Position numbers and translations under genes: made by a program
Notes under the pieces: model-generated
The model's database searches: none
What the model was told of the DNA's origin: nothing
What the model saw: only the letters and a program-made list of their open reading frames with translations
Assembly (NCBI GenBank): GCA_024138025.1
Contig: JAMXBD010002220.1
Coordinates: 1-64,000, forward strand
Source: Combretum micranthum
Taxonomy: Eukaryota; Streptophyta; Magnoliopsida; Myrtales; Combretaceae
Direction of reading: 5' to 3'
DNA length: 64,000 bases
Part shown: positions 26,101 to 38,100 of the stretch, piece by piece
Position numbering within the stretch: the stretch's first letter is position 1
Layout of the letters: the number at the start of each line of letters is the position of its first letter

Positions 26101-29100
26101 GCACACCAAACAATTCATTATGGTATTTAGAAACTCTTTGCTGCTACTGCAGGTATGGGAGGCATGTATGACAAAGATCATATGCTCTTTTAAAAAAAAG
26201 GAAAAATCTAACTTTGTGCAGTTGGAAAGAATTAGTTCAACAGTGTGGAAGTTGTGAATACAATTTGTTATGTGTATAGTCTGTGTGCTGGAGGGATTTT
26301 GGGTGCAGAAAAAAGACTTGAAAGATTAACAAAAGATTATTACATGTTAACCTTTATTTTTAAAAAAGATTACACAAATAATGCTATATTGTATTAAGAA
26401 GATGCGATGTTGCTTTATTTTTATTTTTTTGTATTGCACGTTCGACGTGCGACACACATATAATTACATGTGTATCGCACATTGGACGAGTGATATGCTA
26501 TTGGGCATGTATAGCATAAGCTATATGCGATACTTGGCCAAACCACGAAAACCATCACAGTTATGATGAGAATACCTTCTGATAATTAAACATACCATGC
26601 CAAGCATACAGTAAAAACAAAATAATTTTATATCCTTTTGTACCATGCAGACCATCCGCTTGATTATTCCCATCCATATGATTATAAAAAATAGTTGTTG
26701 CTTTGCTCTTTATTTGCTTAAATCCACCACGTTTGGCCTTGCATGTTAACTGTTGCTGCTAGATCTGGTGCCTGGATTCTCAGTGCCGGGGCTTGAGACT
26801 GGTTTAATGCGGTCAATATCTTTGTTGGGGGGGTGGGGGGGGGTGTGGGGTGTACGATTCAGAGCTTTGGTTGAGATTATTATTGTTGGTGGACAAAAGG
26901 TTCTTCTGTAAAGAAGTCTTGGCTCTTTTAAATTCCTCTAGAAGGTCAGAACCGTATCTGAAGTTGAAGTAGATGGCTGATCATCACAAGCATCAGGGCT
27001 AATCTCTTCCCTGTTGGCATTTGGAGTATTTGTAACATATCCGCTGGAGGGTTCATCCTGGAGAATATACAAAGAAAATGGAATGCAGGCCTGTTTAGTC
27101 GATTGTAAATGCGATACAGCTGTATCGCTCGCCGGTGATGTGATATAGATATTTTTATAAGTTTCAACGTCTACCATTGCTATGTCGCATACCCTAAGTG
27201 TGATGTGTGTACAAATTATTATGTCTTGTCTCCAACATGCGATATAGAGGTGGTAATTTGATAATTATTTTTTGTGTAATTTGGATTTGCGTAATATTTT
27301 TTTGTAACAACAGTAGATATATCTTCCACCCAAATCAACAACTTACATTACATGTTAGTTGTCTATGTAAGTTGTTGCTGCCATGAATAGTAGTGAACTG
27401 TATCGTCCACTGTGTATAGCTGTTCTTGTAGTTGCTTCATGTGTGAGTATGACTAGCTTTGACATGATGCTAAAAAATTTTTGTGTAGATGAATGGAAGA
27501 ATTTTCTTGCTCGAATTGGACGTGATGAAAACTCTCCAGATTCTGAACTTTCTGACCTCAATGATATCCTTGAGCTTCGATTTTGGGCTTCTTATCGAGG
27601 ACAGACATTAGCAAGAACTGGTGAGTTTTTGTTTTTCAGGTTAATGCTGGATATTTTTGAAGTGTGTTTATCACAGATGATCTGTCATACTTCTATATGT
27701 GCCTTTAAATGGGCATTTTTCTTGCTCTGCTTCTGCTGCTACTCTTTTGTTGTATAGGACTAAGATTGAGCTAGTGTATATTTAAGATCTTTGCTATTGC
27801 AATAAAGTTTTTTTAATGTTCTTTTGTGGATGCTTTTCATGTATATTTCACTGTCACCAACACTTCCAATTTAATATTGACAAAATTTCTTGCAATTCTT
27901 GTTCTACATATTTTCTTAAATTTCCTCTGCTACTGAAGCAACCATGGAGAGCTAATGTTTGTTGGAAATGCAGTTTGTATCTACTTTTGTGCATGCATGA
28001 TGGATTTTTTTAACTATTCACTAACTCTCCTTTTGCTCTGTTTGTTTTGAGAATTTTTCAAATTGATCAGTATTGACAGGTTTCCCTCATGCACTAGTTT
28101 ATATGGTATATAAACTACAGGCTTTACTATCTATTCACTTTTCTTGAGAATGTATGATCAATGCCTCAAAAATTGCATATTTTCCTGTCAAGTGTCAAAA
28201 TACCTTTATAAATATGCAGGATGAAGAGAAAAAGCTTATACTAGTTCACTAGGGGTTTATATTTCAACTGAATTTGTGTTAGAATCAAGGCTTTTAAAAT
28301 TGAGAAGAAAAGGAGAACTCAATCTTTTTGTTAGAGCCACTTGCTCTTAGTGCTCTATTTGTCATTGTTGCTCTGTCTAAATTGTTGTTATTCATGTTGT
28401 TGCGTTTTGGTTATTTGTGCTAACCATGTTGGTGATGTTCCTGTGTCACTAGAGTTGTGGGCAGGTTTAGGTTATAGTGGTGCTAGAAATGTGATAGAGC
28501 ATGGGCAGCATTTATCACTTAGATCAATCAATGGAACTTGTATTTATGGGTAAAAAAATCTTCACATTGAGCTCAAAATATTGTAAGTACAATGGGAAAG
28601 TAACAAAGAAGTTTTTAAGATCCAAAGCTAAACAACTATTACATATAGTTTACAATCCTATAACAAATTGGTGCTGAAACCAGCCTTTAGGAGGAGTCAA
28701 GGTTTTTGCAGTAACTAGAAGGGTGTTGTAAGGGAGTCAAGGCATGTATGGAGGTGGGCAAAAGTTCACCCAGTAACCCAAAACTTGCAGCCCACCTAAA
28801 AGAGGGATGTGAATTTTTTTTTTTTTTTTTAAGGGGGTGGGGCCAATATTAGGGAATCAAGAAAGGCTTGATCATTGAATGGTCATGCCCAAGTTTGCAA
28901 AGTTGGAATTCCCAAAATGTGATGGTTGTGTTGATTTTTTGGCAAGGTTGAATTGATGTGAACACTTATTTAGACATCTGACAAGGAGAGTGGGGGAGTA
29001 TGCCGCATTCCCTATGGAGGGAGACACACAACTCTAGTACTTGAGGTTAGGTGAGATAAGACGAGGTTGTCATGTGTAAATTTAAGTCCCTATGCATCTT

Positions 29101-32100
29101 AGATTTGGCCTGTCATAAGAAGCAGCATGTCAAGGGATTGGCAAAGCTTTGATTGTTAAGGATGGTTGTTCCGAGCAACTTTTTGCTGAGGTCATGAACT
29201 TATTGTTGAAGTTAGTACCTTAGCTATTTAAACTTTGAAATATTATTTAGGCTATTATATTTATTATACAAAATTCTTCTCATCTGTGGGCTAACGTTTT
29301 TTTACTAAGGTCTATCAAATTGGCAATTTAATGTGATAGGGTTGCAATGATTACTAATCTGAACATGGTGTTAGAGTTGAAAGTCATAAGTTTGAAATTT
29401 TGAGCACTTATTTTTACCTATTTAATTAAGTTGTCCATTAAATAGGCCTTAGTCAATATCTTAGCTCATAAGTGAGGGAAGTGTTGTATAATAAATATAA
29501 TAGTTCACATTGGATCTACAAATTTAAACTTTTAGATCAAATGGTGGTGATGTTAATTTGAATTTTGAACACTTATCGCATGTAGAAATCAGCTACTTTT
29601 ACTAGTGAGCTAAAGGAGTACATACCTGTTGAGGTTGAGCTGGATTGGCCTGGGGATGCTAATCAGGCCATGAGCTCTGCTTGTCTATATCAAATGGAGG
29701 GTAATGCTACCAAAGGAGGAAACTACTATTGCTAAGAGGTGCAGTCCTAAGACAATCAAAGCAGCTTTTTCTCTTACAATAAAAAACTGAGTAATGCGAA
29801 GATGGAGGAAAGGAGAGCCAAGCGCTATGTTTCAATTTTGCTTGAGTTCTTCCTGTTGGGCATCTGTATAAGAGACTTTTTTGGTTGGAGTTAGACGAAG
29901 AGGAGGAAGCGAACTTTGGGCCCAAAGCTGGATAAAATACAGATGGAATATGGGATAGACGAGGAAATGATGCACCAAAGTACCCTTTGTTTGCATGTGA
30001 GGTCATGCACAGTTTGAGGGAATGATCCTATAACCCCTTAACCATGTGTCTACAGTCGAAGATAGAACTAGCAAGATTGTGATTTGTGTCTGTAGTTTGT
30101 TATTTGCTGCATTGTGTTCTATTTATTATTGTTGCCTTGTCTGAATTTTTTCTTTTTTTTTTTTTTTGTAATATTTTTTTATTTTTTCATGTTGTGTTCA
30201 ATTACTTGGGTTGTACAGGTTGTGGTGTTCTTTCCTTCTAACTAGGGTGGTGGGCAGGATTATGATGTTAGGGGAGGTTTAGGTTATACTGGTGCTAGAA
30301 ATGTGATAGAGCATTGGCAGCAGTTTTTGCATAGATGACAGCCAACGACACTTGTGTTTATATGGGTAGAAAAGTAAGGAAAAAGGCCAAGACCTATAAC
30401 TTTGTGGTGTAAGAGATTGTGTGAATCTCTCTACAATGAGCCCAAATTATTGTACCAACAGGAAAGCAAGGAAGAAAAATGTTGAAAATTCAAACCCAAA
30501 CAACTACTCCATATCTATGTATTGTAGATGTCCAGTTTCAATTATTCAAGTTGAATTGTTAAGATCCATAATATGAAATTTAAAAAGAAGATGCTAGTTT
30601 GTCCTGATGAAGCTGCAATTTTCCTCTCAATAGTTTTTGGCCCTTTTACCAATATGTAATTTGGTTGTGATTGACAGTCCGGGGAATGATGTACTACAGA
30701 AAAGCACTCATGCTTCAAACCTATTTGGAAAGGGTCAATGCTGGAGGTGAGCTCATTATAGTGTAGAATTAATGCTGGTATGTGCTGTCTTTATTTCATC
30801 TCACGGCTGACTGGAAATGGCAGATATTGAAGCTTCAATTTCAAGTAGTGATGCTTCTGATACTCGGGGATTTCATTTTTCACCTGAAGCAAGGGCTCAG
30901 GCAGATTTAAAGTTCACATATGTAGTGACATGTCAGATATATGGAAGGCAAAAGGAGGAACAAAAACCGAGGCTGCTGACATTGCATTGCTTGCAGAGGT
31001 GAATTGCAGCTGCCTTTCATTCTCTGCTTTCTTTTTCTTTTATTTTTTTCTTCGGTATTACAGTTCTCTACTCACATTTATTTCTGTTGCATGAAGGCTG
31101 CTCATTCGATCATGTTGTGTTATAAATTGTTTATTTTGTGTCCTAGAAATGAAGCCCTGCGTGTTGCTTTCATTGATGAGGTTGAGACTTTGAAAGATGG
31201 TAAAGTACAAAAAGAATTTTTCTCAAAGCTTGTGAAGGCTGATGTTCGTGGTAAAGACATGGTAGGATTCATCTGGCACTTGGGTTTCTATTTCTTTTCT
31301 TTTTGATTAAGTACATTTACATCAGACTTGGAAAAAATGATTGAGCACAAAAGAACACATAATTCAATGTGTGAGAGAGATTGGATTCATTTGTGATCTT
31401 GTATGAGTCTAAATTTAGACCAAACACAAATGGAAATTCTTCAGGTATAGTTGATCATGAACAATATTCAAAGGTCACATGGTACATTTCTTCAAAAGGG
31501 CCTATTTGAGTAATAATTTTTTGCGAAAAGACTGTCTTTTCTCACATATCTATGAGCTTGTAGAATGATTCCTATGAAAATCATGAGTCTGCTAGGAGTC
31601 CAACATTGTAATTTGGTTAGTTGAAAGGTGTTTGATGGAACATTCAAGGGAAGAAGGAAGATGCCTCTGCCCCATATTTATTAGTAGTGAAAAGTTGGAG
31701 TTTTGCACGATTGATATGAAGAGGTTTCATCCTTTATTTTGTATGCATGTCTAACCCTAATTTATTCATATCTACATTCCATCCTTTATTGTAAAGGATC
31801 TGCACACCTTTATCAATAATGTTTTGTGTTTAAAATGTTCAAGGGCCATGCTCATATCACTTTATCTGTGTTTTCTATTTCTTTTTAATTTGGTGAATGG
31901 TTATCTTCAATTTGGTTTTCAATGATACTGTAAACTCTTTGCCCCTCATTCTGTTTTTTTTTTTTAGGAAATCTACTCAATAAAATTACCAGGAAATCCA
32001 AAACTTGGTGAAGGAAAACCTGAGAACCAGAATCATGCCATTGTTTTTACTAGGGGAAATGCCATTCAGACCATTGACATGAATCAGGTAGCTTGTAGTG

Positions 32101-35100
32101 GACTTTTTTTTTTTTTTTTTAATCTATCATCTTTTTTTTTTTTTTTTTTTTCCAAGATGCTGCTGATGGACTTTGATTTAGAATGCTCACTGATTAGTCA
32201 TTTGTTGCTTCTTTCTGCAACCTATTACTTGATTTCAGAATGTGGTATTTCCTTACTGTCTGCAGCTGTGGTTGTGTATTGACTGGTTAAGCCTTTATTT
32301 GAACAATTTATACTATTATGACTTTTCCTTGATAAGCAATTAGTTGATTTCTGGATGCTACTGTATTTGTTCTTGAAGAAAAAGGTGATTAATGCTAAAA
32401 TTACTCCCAATATAAATCTTCCATTATTTTTGCTTGTTAAATATGTTTGTATTTTGTGCATGTTTTCATTTTCATTTATGCGGTTGCCTTGCTGCCATTG
32501 ATCTGGTTTTGGAAGGGGCATAGTTTGCACCATTTTTATTTAATATTTATGGTTTTAACACTTAGTTTTGTTGATATGTAAATTCTAATGTATTCTCTTT
32601 AGGATAACTATTTCGAAGAAGCGTTAAAAATGAGAAATCTACTTGAGGAATTCCACCTTTATCATGGTATTCGTCCTCCTACAATTCTTGGTGTCCGAGA
32701 ACATGTTTTTACTGGAAGGTGACAACTCTTCTGCACCATGTTATTCATGTAGTTGCAATGTGCATCATGCTATCATGCTAGCCTATACTTATGTAATTTA
32801 ATTTGTACTATCTGCAGTGTCTCTTCTTTAGCCTTGTTTATGTCCAACCAAGAATCTAGCTTTGTGACTCTAGGGCAGCGTGTTCTTGCACATCCATTGA
32901 AGTAAGTTGATCATAATGCAAGTGATAGGTACTCTAGAATGATTCTTCTTGGAGCTAAGTTTTTGGGATTTTCAGGGTTCGGATGCATTATGGTCATCCG
33001 GATGTTTTCGATAGAGTCTTCCACATTACTCGAGGTGGAATAAGCAAGGCTTCTCGAGTCATCAACATCAGTGAAGATATCTATGCAGGTTAGCAAGATG
33101 TTTCTTTTAGTTTCTTTCTTTTCTTTTTCATTCCTTTCTTGGTCTGTTGCAATCTAAACTTTTCTAGTAGTGCACTTAAATCCTTATCCTTAATGGGTTC
33201 CATCAATTGAGTCCTTGGACCTTTCTAAAGATGCATGAAGTAATTCCTTAAAAAAAATAAGACATCATTTGAGTCTTGAAAACTATTTTAAAATAATAGT
33301 GAAAAATCAATGGCTTTTAAATATTTTTTATGACACATAGGACTTTAGTGTGCCTTTGGAAAGGTTTAGCACTCAATTGACAAATCTTATAGAGGTTTAG
33401 GACATACATGTATCTTTGCAAAGCTTAAGGACTCAGATTGGAAAAAAACCACCAGAAGGTTTAGGACCTCTTTTGACCATTTTTCTCTAAGGAATATAAC
33501 AAAATCATTGTCCTGGTCTGCAGTAATATGGCTGCCTTTGTTCACATAAATTTATAATCATAAATCAAAATTTATGATCTTTGAGATTGAAAAAAAGAAT
33601 TTGATGTCATAGTGAATGCTTCTTCTGGTTTCATCTTATGCATTCTGTCTGCGAACTATTAGTCCTGATGGAAATGAATCTGTTTTTTGCAGCTAGATAA
33701 TTTATTTTATTATTGTTATTATTATTTTTATTTTATTTTTGTAGGCCAAAACAGTGTAATGTTTGAGCTTTCATATTGGATCTGGCTTGTGCCATTTTAT
33801 TATCTGTCTGTCTACACTTGTAACTTATGTAATCAATGGCAGGCTTCAACTCAACATTACGCCAGGGAAATATTACTCATCATGAGTACATTCAAGTAAG
33901 GATTTCTGAACATCTTTGAATGGATACAGTGGAGATATTTATAGTGGTGTAGATGATTATTTTTGTCCAAATTAGATGTAAAAGTTGACAATCTTTCAGG
34001 TGGGGAAAGGAAGAGATGTTGGGCTCAATCAGATTGCTTTATTTGAAGGCAAAGTTGCTGGAGGCAATGGGGAACAAGTACTAAGCCGTGATGTCTACAG
34101 ACTTGGACAGCTATTTGATTTTTTCCGAATGATGTCCTTCTACTTCACCACTGTCGGATACTACTTTTGCACCATGGTATTTTATTTCTCGTCTTTTTTC
34201 CCTGCGTTAAGTGAATTGGAAATATTTCTATAGACAGGGTATGTTTTGGGAGGATCACATTGTCTAGTGTTTCCTTTTGAATTTCGATAAAAAATGTTTT
34301 GCATACCTTAAGCTTTTAGATTACTTCCTTGTGGAAATAGATTTAAGGACAACCATTCGAGTCAAAAACTTGTAAGTACAGTGTGTGCTTTAATTATTTG
34401 TTACTTAATGCATGCACCATTTTGTTGTTTCATGTAACAGATTTGTTTGCTTAATAGGAAGCTATGTTTCTTTCTTTTCAATAAATGTCTTCTGATCAAA
34501 TATCGAAATAACAAAAGCTTTTAATTTTCTTGTCCTCCTTATATTCTAATAATTTTTTAATTTATTCATTGACCAAGAAGATGGTTGGACTAGGCAACAA
34601 ACTCATGATAGAATGATTTGGGTTTTTATTTTCCTGGTGGAAGCTACTGGTATCTTCACTGTAGAGCTGTGAAGTACTAATCAATTTAATAAATGTGAAA
34701 GGGGTATTGTTAGGGGAGTTTTGTTGATGAGACTTTACACATGATTTCATCTTGTCAGTTTCCAAAGCTATTGAATGTTCCCAAATGTGTCACATGCTCA
34801 GTATATCTATGCATTCACCGGCATATGTTTCAAGCATATGATACCAAATTTCTTTTAATTAATGATCAATAATTAATTCTTTAGTTGGATAGATACATAA
34901 AATCATGAGGCGCTTCGTGAAAGTGAAGATAATTATTGATATATCTGTTGTAAGTTTGGAGCTAGATTCTGTGAAGTGCAAATTGAGTTGGACTTCAGAT
35001 CAAGAGTTATGCTGAGTTTGATATGTTATCTTGGAGATGCACTTTAAAATTGTTGGTTCTAATCTATTCCATATAATCTAAGCTTGCTCTTTTCTGTTTT

Positions 35101-38100
35101 GCAGCTAACAGTGTTGACTGTCTACTTTTTTCTCTATGGGAAAGCATACCTGGTGAGTTGTCTGCTTTTGCTCATGATGTTTTGAATTTTAAGTCATCTT
35201 AGAGTTTGTGGGGAAGTGCTTGCAGTCTTAAGGTGCTAAAATTCCTTTTTGTTGGGGTACACACTTTGCATGGTCTCATCATTATTTCTTTTTTTTTTTT
35301 TTAATCTTATGAAAAAAATTGAGGGGCATGGTTATAATTGAGCTGACTAATTCCATGCACATGACCACCCTACGAAAATGATGCAACAGTTGAGCATACT
35401 TCTCTATGCACGCAGATCCAAGTCTTTATTACTAGGCTCCTTGGGGTTGGTTGTTTCCATTTTCCAAGGTGAATTTCTTAATAATTAAAGGATGACATGC
35501 ACAAATTGAGTAAAAGTTTTGTCTCTTAATGAATTACTGACCCTAAACAATAAAAAGCGTGGCAAAACCTGCCAAACATACCCAGCCCATTGAAGCTGTT
35601 GTCTTTGTATTTTGATCTGCATGGATTATATTATCTTTTTACATAATATAGCTTTCAGGTTTCCCCTCTAGTTGATGCATAACAAGAAGGTTTGATGATA
35701 ATGTGGTCTATAATTCTTCTTCTTCTTCTTCTTCTTATTATTATTATTATTATTATTTTCATCATCATTATTATGATGATGAAATATAAGTGTAGAATAA
35801 TTATATTTTGAGGTGATGATTATTTCTGTACATATAGGGAGATACATATAGATGATATGCTCTTAGTGCTTAGTATACCAATCCTTGCCTACCACTTTAT
35901 TAATTACATCAATAAATACAATATTATTTATTTACTTCATAATACTCTTCCTCAAGTTTGGGTATAGATATTTATCATGCCTAGCTTGTTACACAATTAA
36001 CTAACTTGAGTCCCATTTAATGCTTTGTGATAAAAGTCTCCAAGTTGTTCTCCAATCTTCACATAACATGTGGAAATTAAATTTTGCCGTATCTTTTCAT
36101 GAACAAAGTGGGAATCAATCTCGATATGCTTGGTTTGTTCATGAAATATAGGATTAGATGCAATATGAAGAGTAGCTTGATTATCACACCACAATTTTTC
36201 TGGTAGAGGAACTTTGAGCCCGGTCTCTGTTAAAATTTGGTATATCCACATCACTTCACGTGTAGATTGAGCCATAGGTCTATACTTTGATTCTACACTA
36301 GATCTGGATACAACATTCTGGTTCTTATTCTTCCATGAAACCAGATTTCTTTCAAATAATACACAATAGCCAATAATGGATTTTGGATCTTCCTTGGAAC
36401 CAACCTAATTTGCATCTAAACAGCAGTCTATACGAGAACGATCATGATTTTGATATAATATATTTTTTCAAGGAGCATCTTTCAAATAACACAAAATTTG
36501 TTTCAAAGCAGTCTAATGATCCATTGGAATTTACTCTAATTGCAAAAACCATTTTACATCTAATAGCCTTTTTGCCTGCAGGTAAGCTTTACCAAATCCC
36601 AAATATCGCTAGTATCTAAGGCATTTATTTCCTCTATCATTACAGTATGCCAGGCTGGATGGGACAAGGCCTTATGAAGAGTGTGAATGATTAACAGAGG
36701 TGACCAAGGAATATGAAGTCAATGATAAACGATCATTTGGCACAAATGAAAAAAATAGGATAAGTGTATTTTCTTTTACCTTCACGAAGAGCAATCAAAA
36801 GGTCCAAGTTATTATTTGATGGATCTGATGACGAAGAAGATATTGGTGCTAGACTTGTACTAAGAGGATGCTGGCGTCTAGAATACACATAACGAATTAG
36901 TGGGCGAGGTGGTAGAGTTAGAGGTAGAGGTGGTATAATGGGAGACATACTTGATGTTTGATAGGTAATATGGTAAGCTAATAGATTATCTTCCTCTTTC
37001 GCTTTACCTGTAGATTCAGAAGAGGTAGGAAAGAATGGACATTGTTCCATAAAGGTAATATTAGTAGGCACAATAAGTTTGTTATGATTAGGGCAATAAC
37101 ATCAATATAGTTTCTGTGCATGGGAGTAACCCCCAAAAAAAAAAAAACACATTTGATAGCCTTAGGATCTAGCTTAGTGACTTGAGGCAAAGTATCTTGA
37201 ACAAAACATGCACATCCAAATATGCAGGGCTTAATAGGAAACAAACATTTTGTTGGAAAAAGAATCTTATCAGGAATCTCACCATGAAGAACAGATGATA
37301 GCATGTGACTAATCAAGAAACAAGCTGTTAAGACAGCTTTTACTCAAAACTGTTTGGGAACATGATTCTAAAATGAGAGTGCCCTGCCTTTCAAGAAGAT
37401 GCCGATTTTTCCTTTCAATTTACACTATTTTGAGATACATGAAGTTTGATGAATAATGTCTTGCTTTGTCATATAGGATTTGGATGTTCTAGATAAGTAT
37501 TTTTTTTAGCATTATCACTTTTTAGGGAACACACAAAAGTATGTGGTTTAAAAGATGGTACTACTTTGAGATGGTGTGTCAATACATAAAGTTACAATGA
37601 ATAATGCCCTGCTTTGTCATATACGATTTGAATGTCTCAGATAAGCATTTTTTTGACATTATCACTTTTTAAGATATGAATAGAAGTATTTGTTTTAAAA
37701 GCAGTGAAGAGACTAGAGTCAATGACCTACTGTGATATGGAAGAAAGGAGGCACTTATTTAAATTATCTGACTCGGCAATTGTAGTGATAGATTGAGATG
37801 AATTTTTTAAATGCTCATTAGTATTGATAGAATTGAGTATACTCATCTATAGAAATTGTAATCATACTTTCTAACCGCTACACCAATTAACTAAATCGGC
37901 CATTATACCACTTTGACAAATCAGACAAAACTCCAAAGCTCAGTGAGTGACATTTCTTCCAAGGGGGTAGTGAAGGGGAGAAAAATCACTCTTTGGGGTG
38001 AGGGTTAAGAGCTGGACATTGCTCACTAGGGCAGCAAGAACTAAACCCTAATTCAAAAAGCCTTGAGGCTCTAATACCATGTGTAATATAAGTGTAGAAT

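Larger units (their letters stand above)
11809..27488 (+). other. Giant CALS9 intron (15,680 bp) filled with transposons
   Basis: The split Asp codon (G in exon 10, AT in exon 11) and conserved flanking protein (LQKIYP, then [10 protein letters not shown]) define this intron. It contains a LINE fragment, two copia pieces, a second LINE copy and several unknown repeats. The stretch 11904-13740 contains only AT-rich sequence, an A-rich tract and unrecognised short frames. Confidence 0.9.
28330..30530 (+). mobile_element. Gag-only LTR retrotransposon derivative (TR-GAG-like), decayed
   Basis: Two direct repeats of about 330-430 bp (28330-28660 and about 30095-30530) share GTTTAGGTTATA-TGGTGCTAGAAATGTGATAGAGCA and later ACAACTA-CATAT. 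Between them are only gag-like pieces: [12 protein letters not shown] from 28885, [18 protein letters not shown] near 29010-29060, GLKEHI-like [16 protein letters not shown] near 29605-29650. A broken zinc-knuckle area follows (RRAKR, later KRLFLVG) near 29815-29890. No protease, RT or integrase was seen. This layout matches the gag-only non-autonomous elements called TR-GAG. A further miniature element interrupts the gag. Confidence 0.65.

Noticed and set aside
27383..27757. A 124-codon open frame that looks like a complete small gene
   Set aside because: It is exon 11 of CALS9 extended into both introns; the conserved part stops exactly at the splice sites.
29707..30006. Minus-strand 99-codon frame
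   Set aside because: It is antisense to the gag zinc-knuckle region of the gag-only element; the sense-strand reading explains the sequence.
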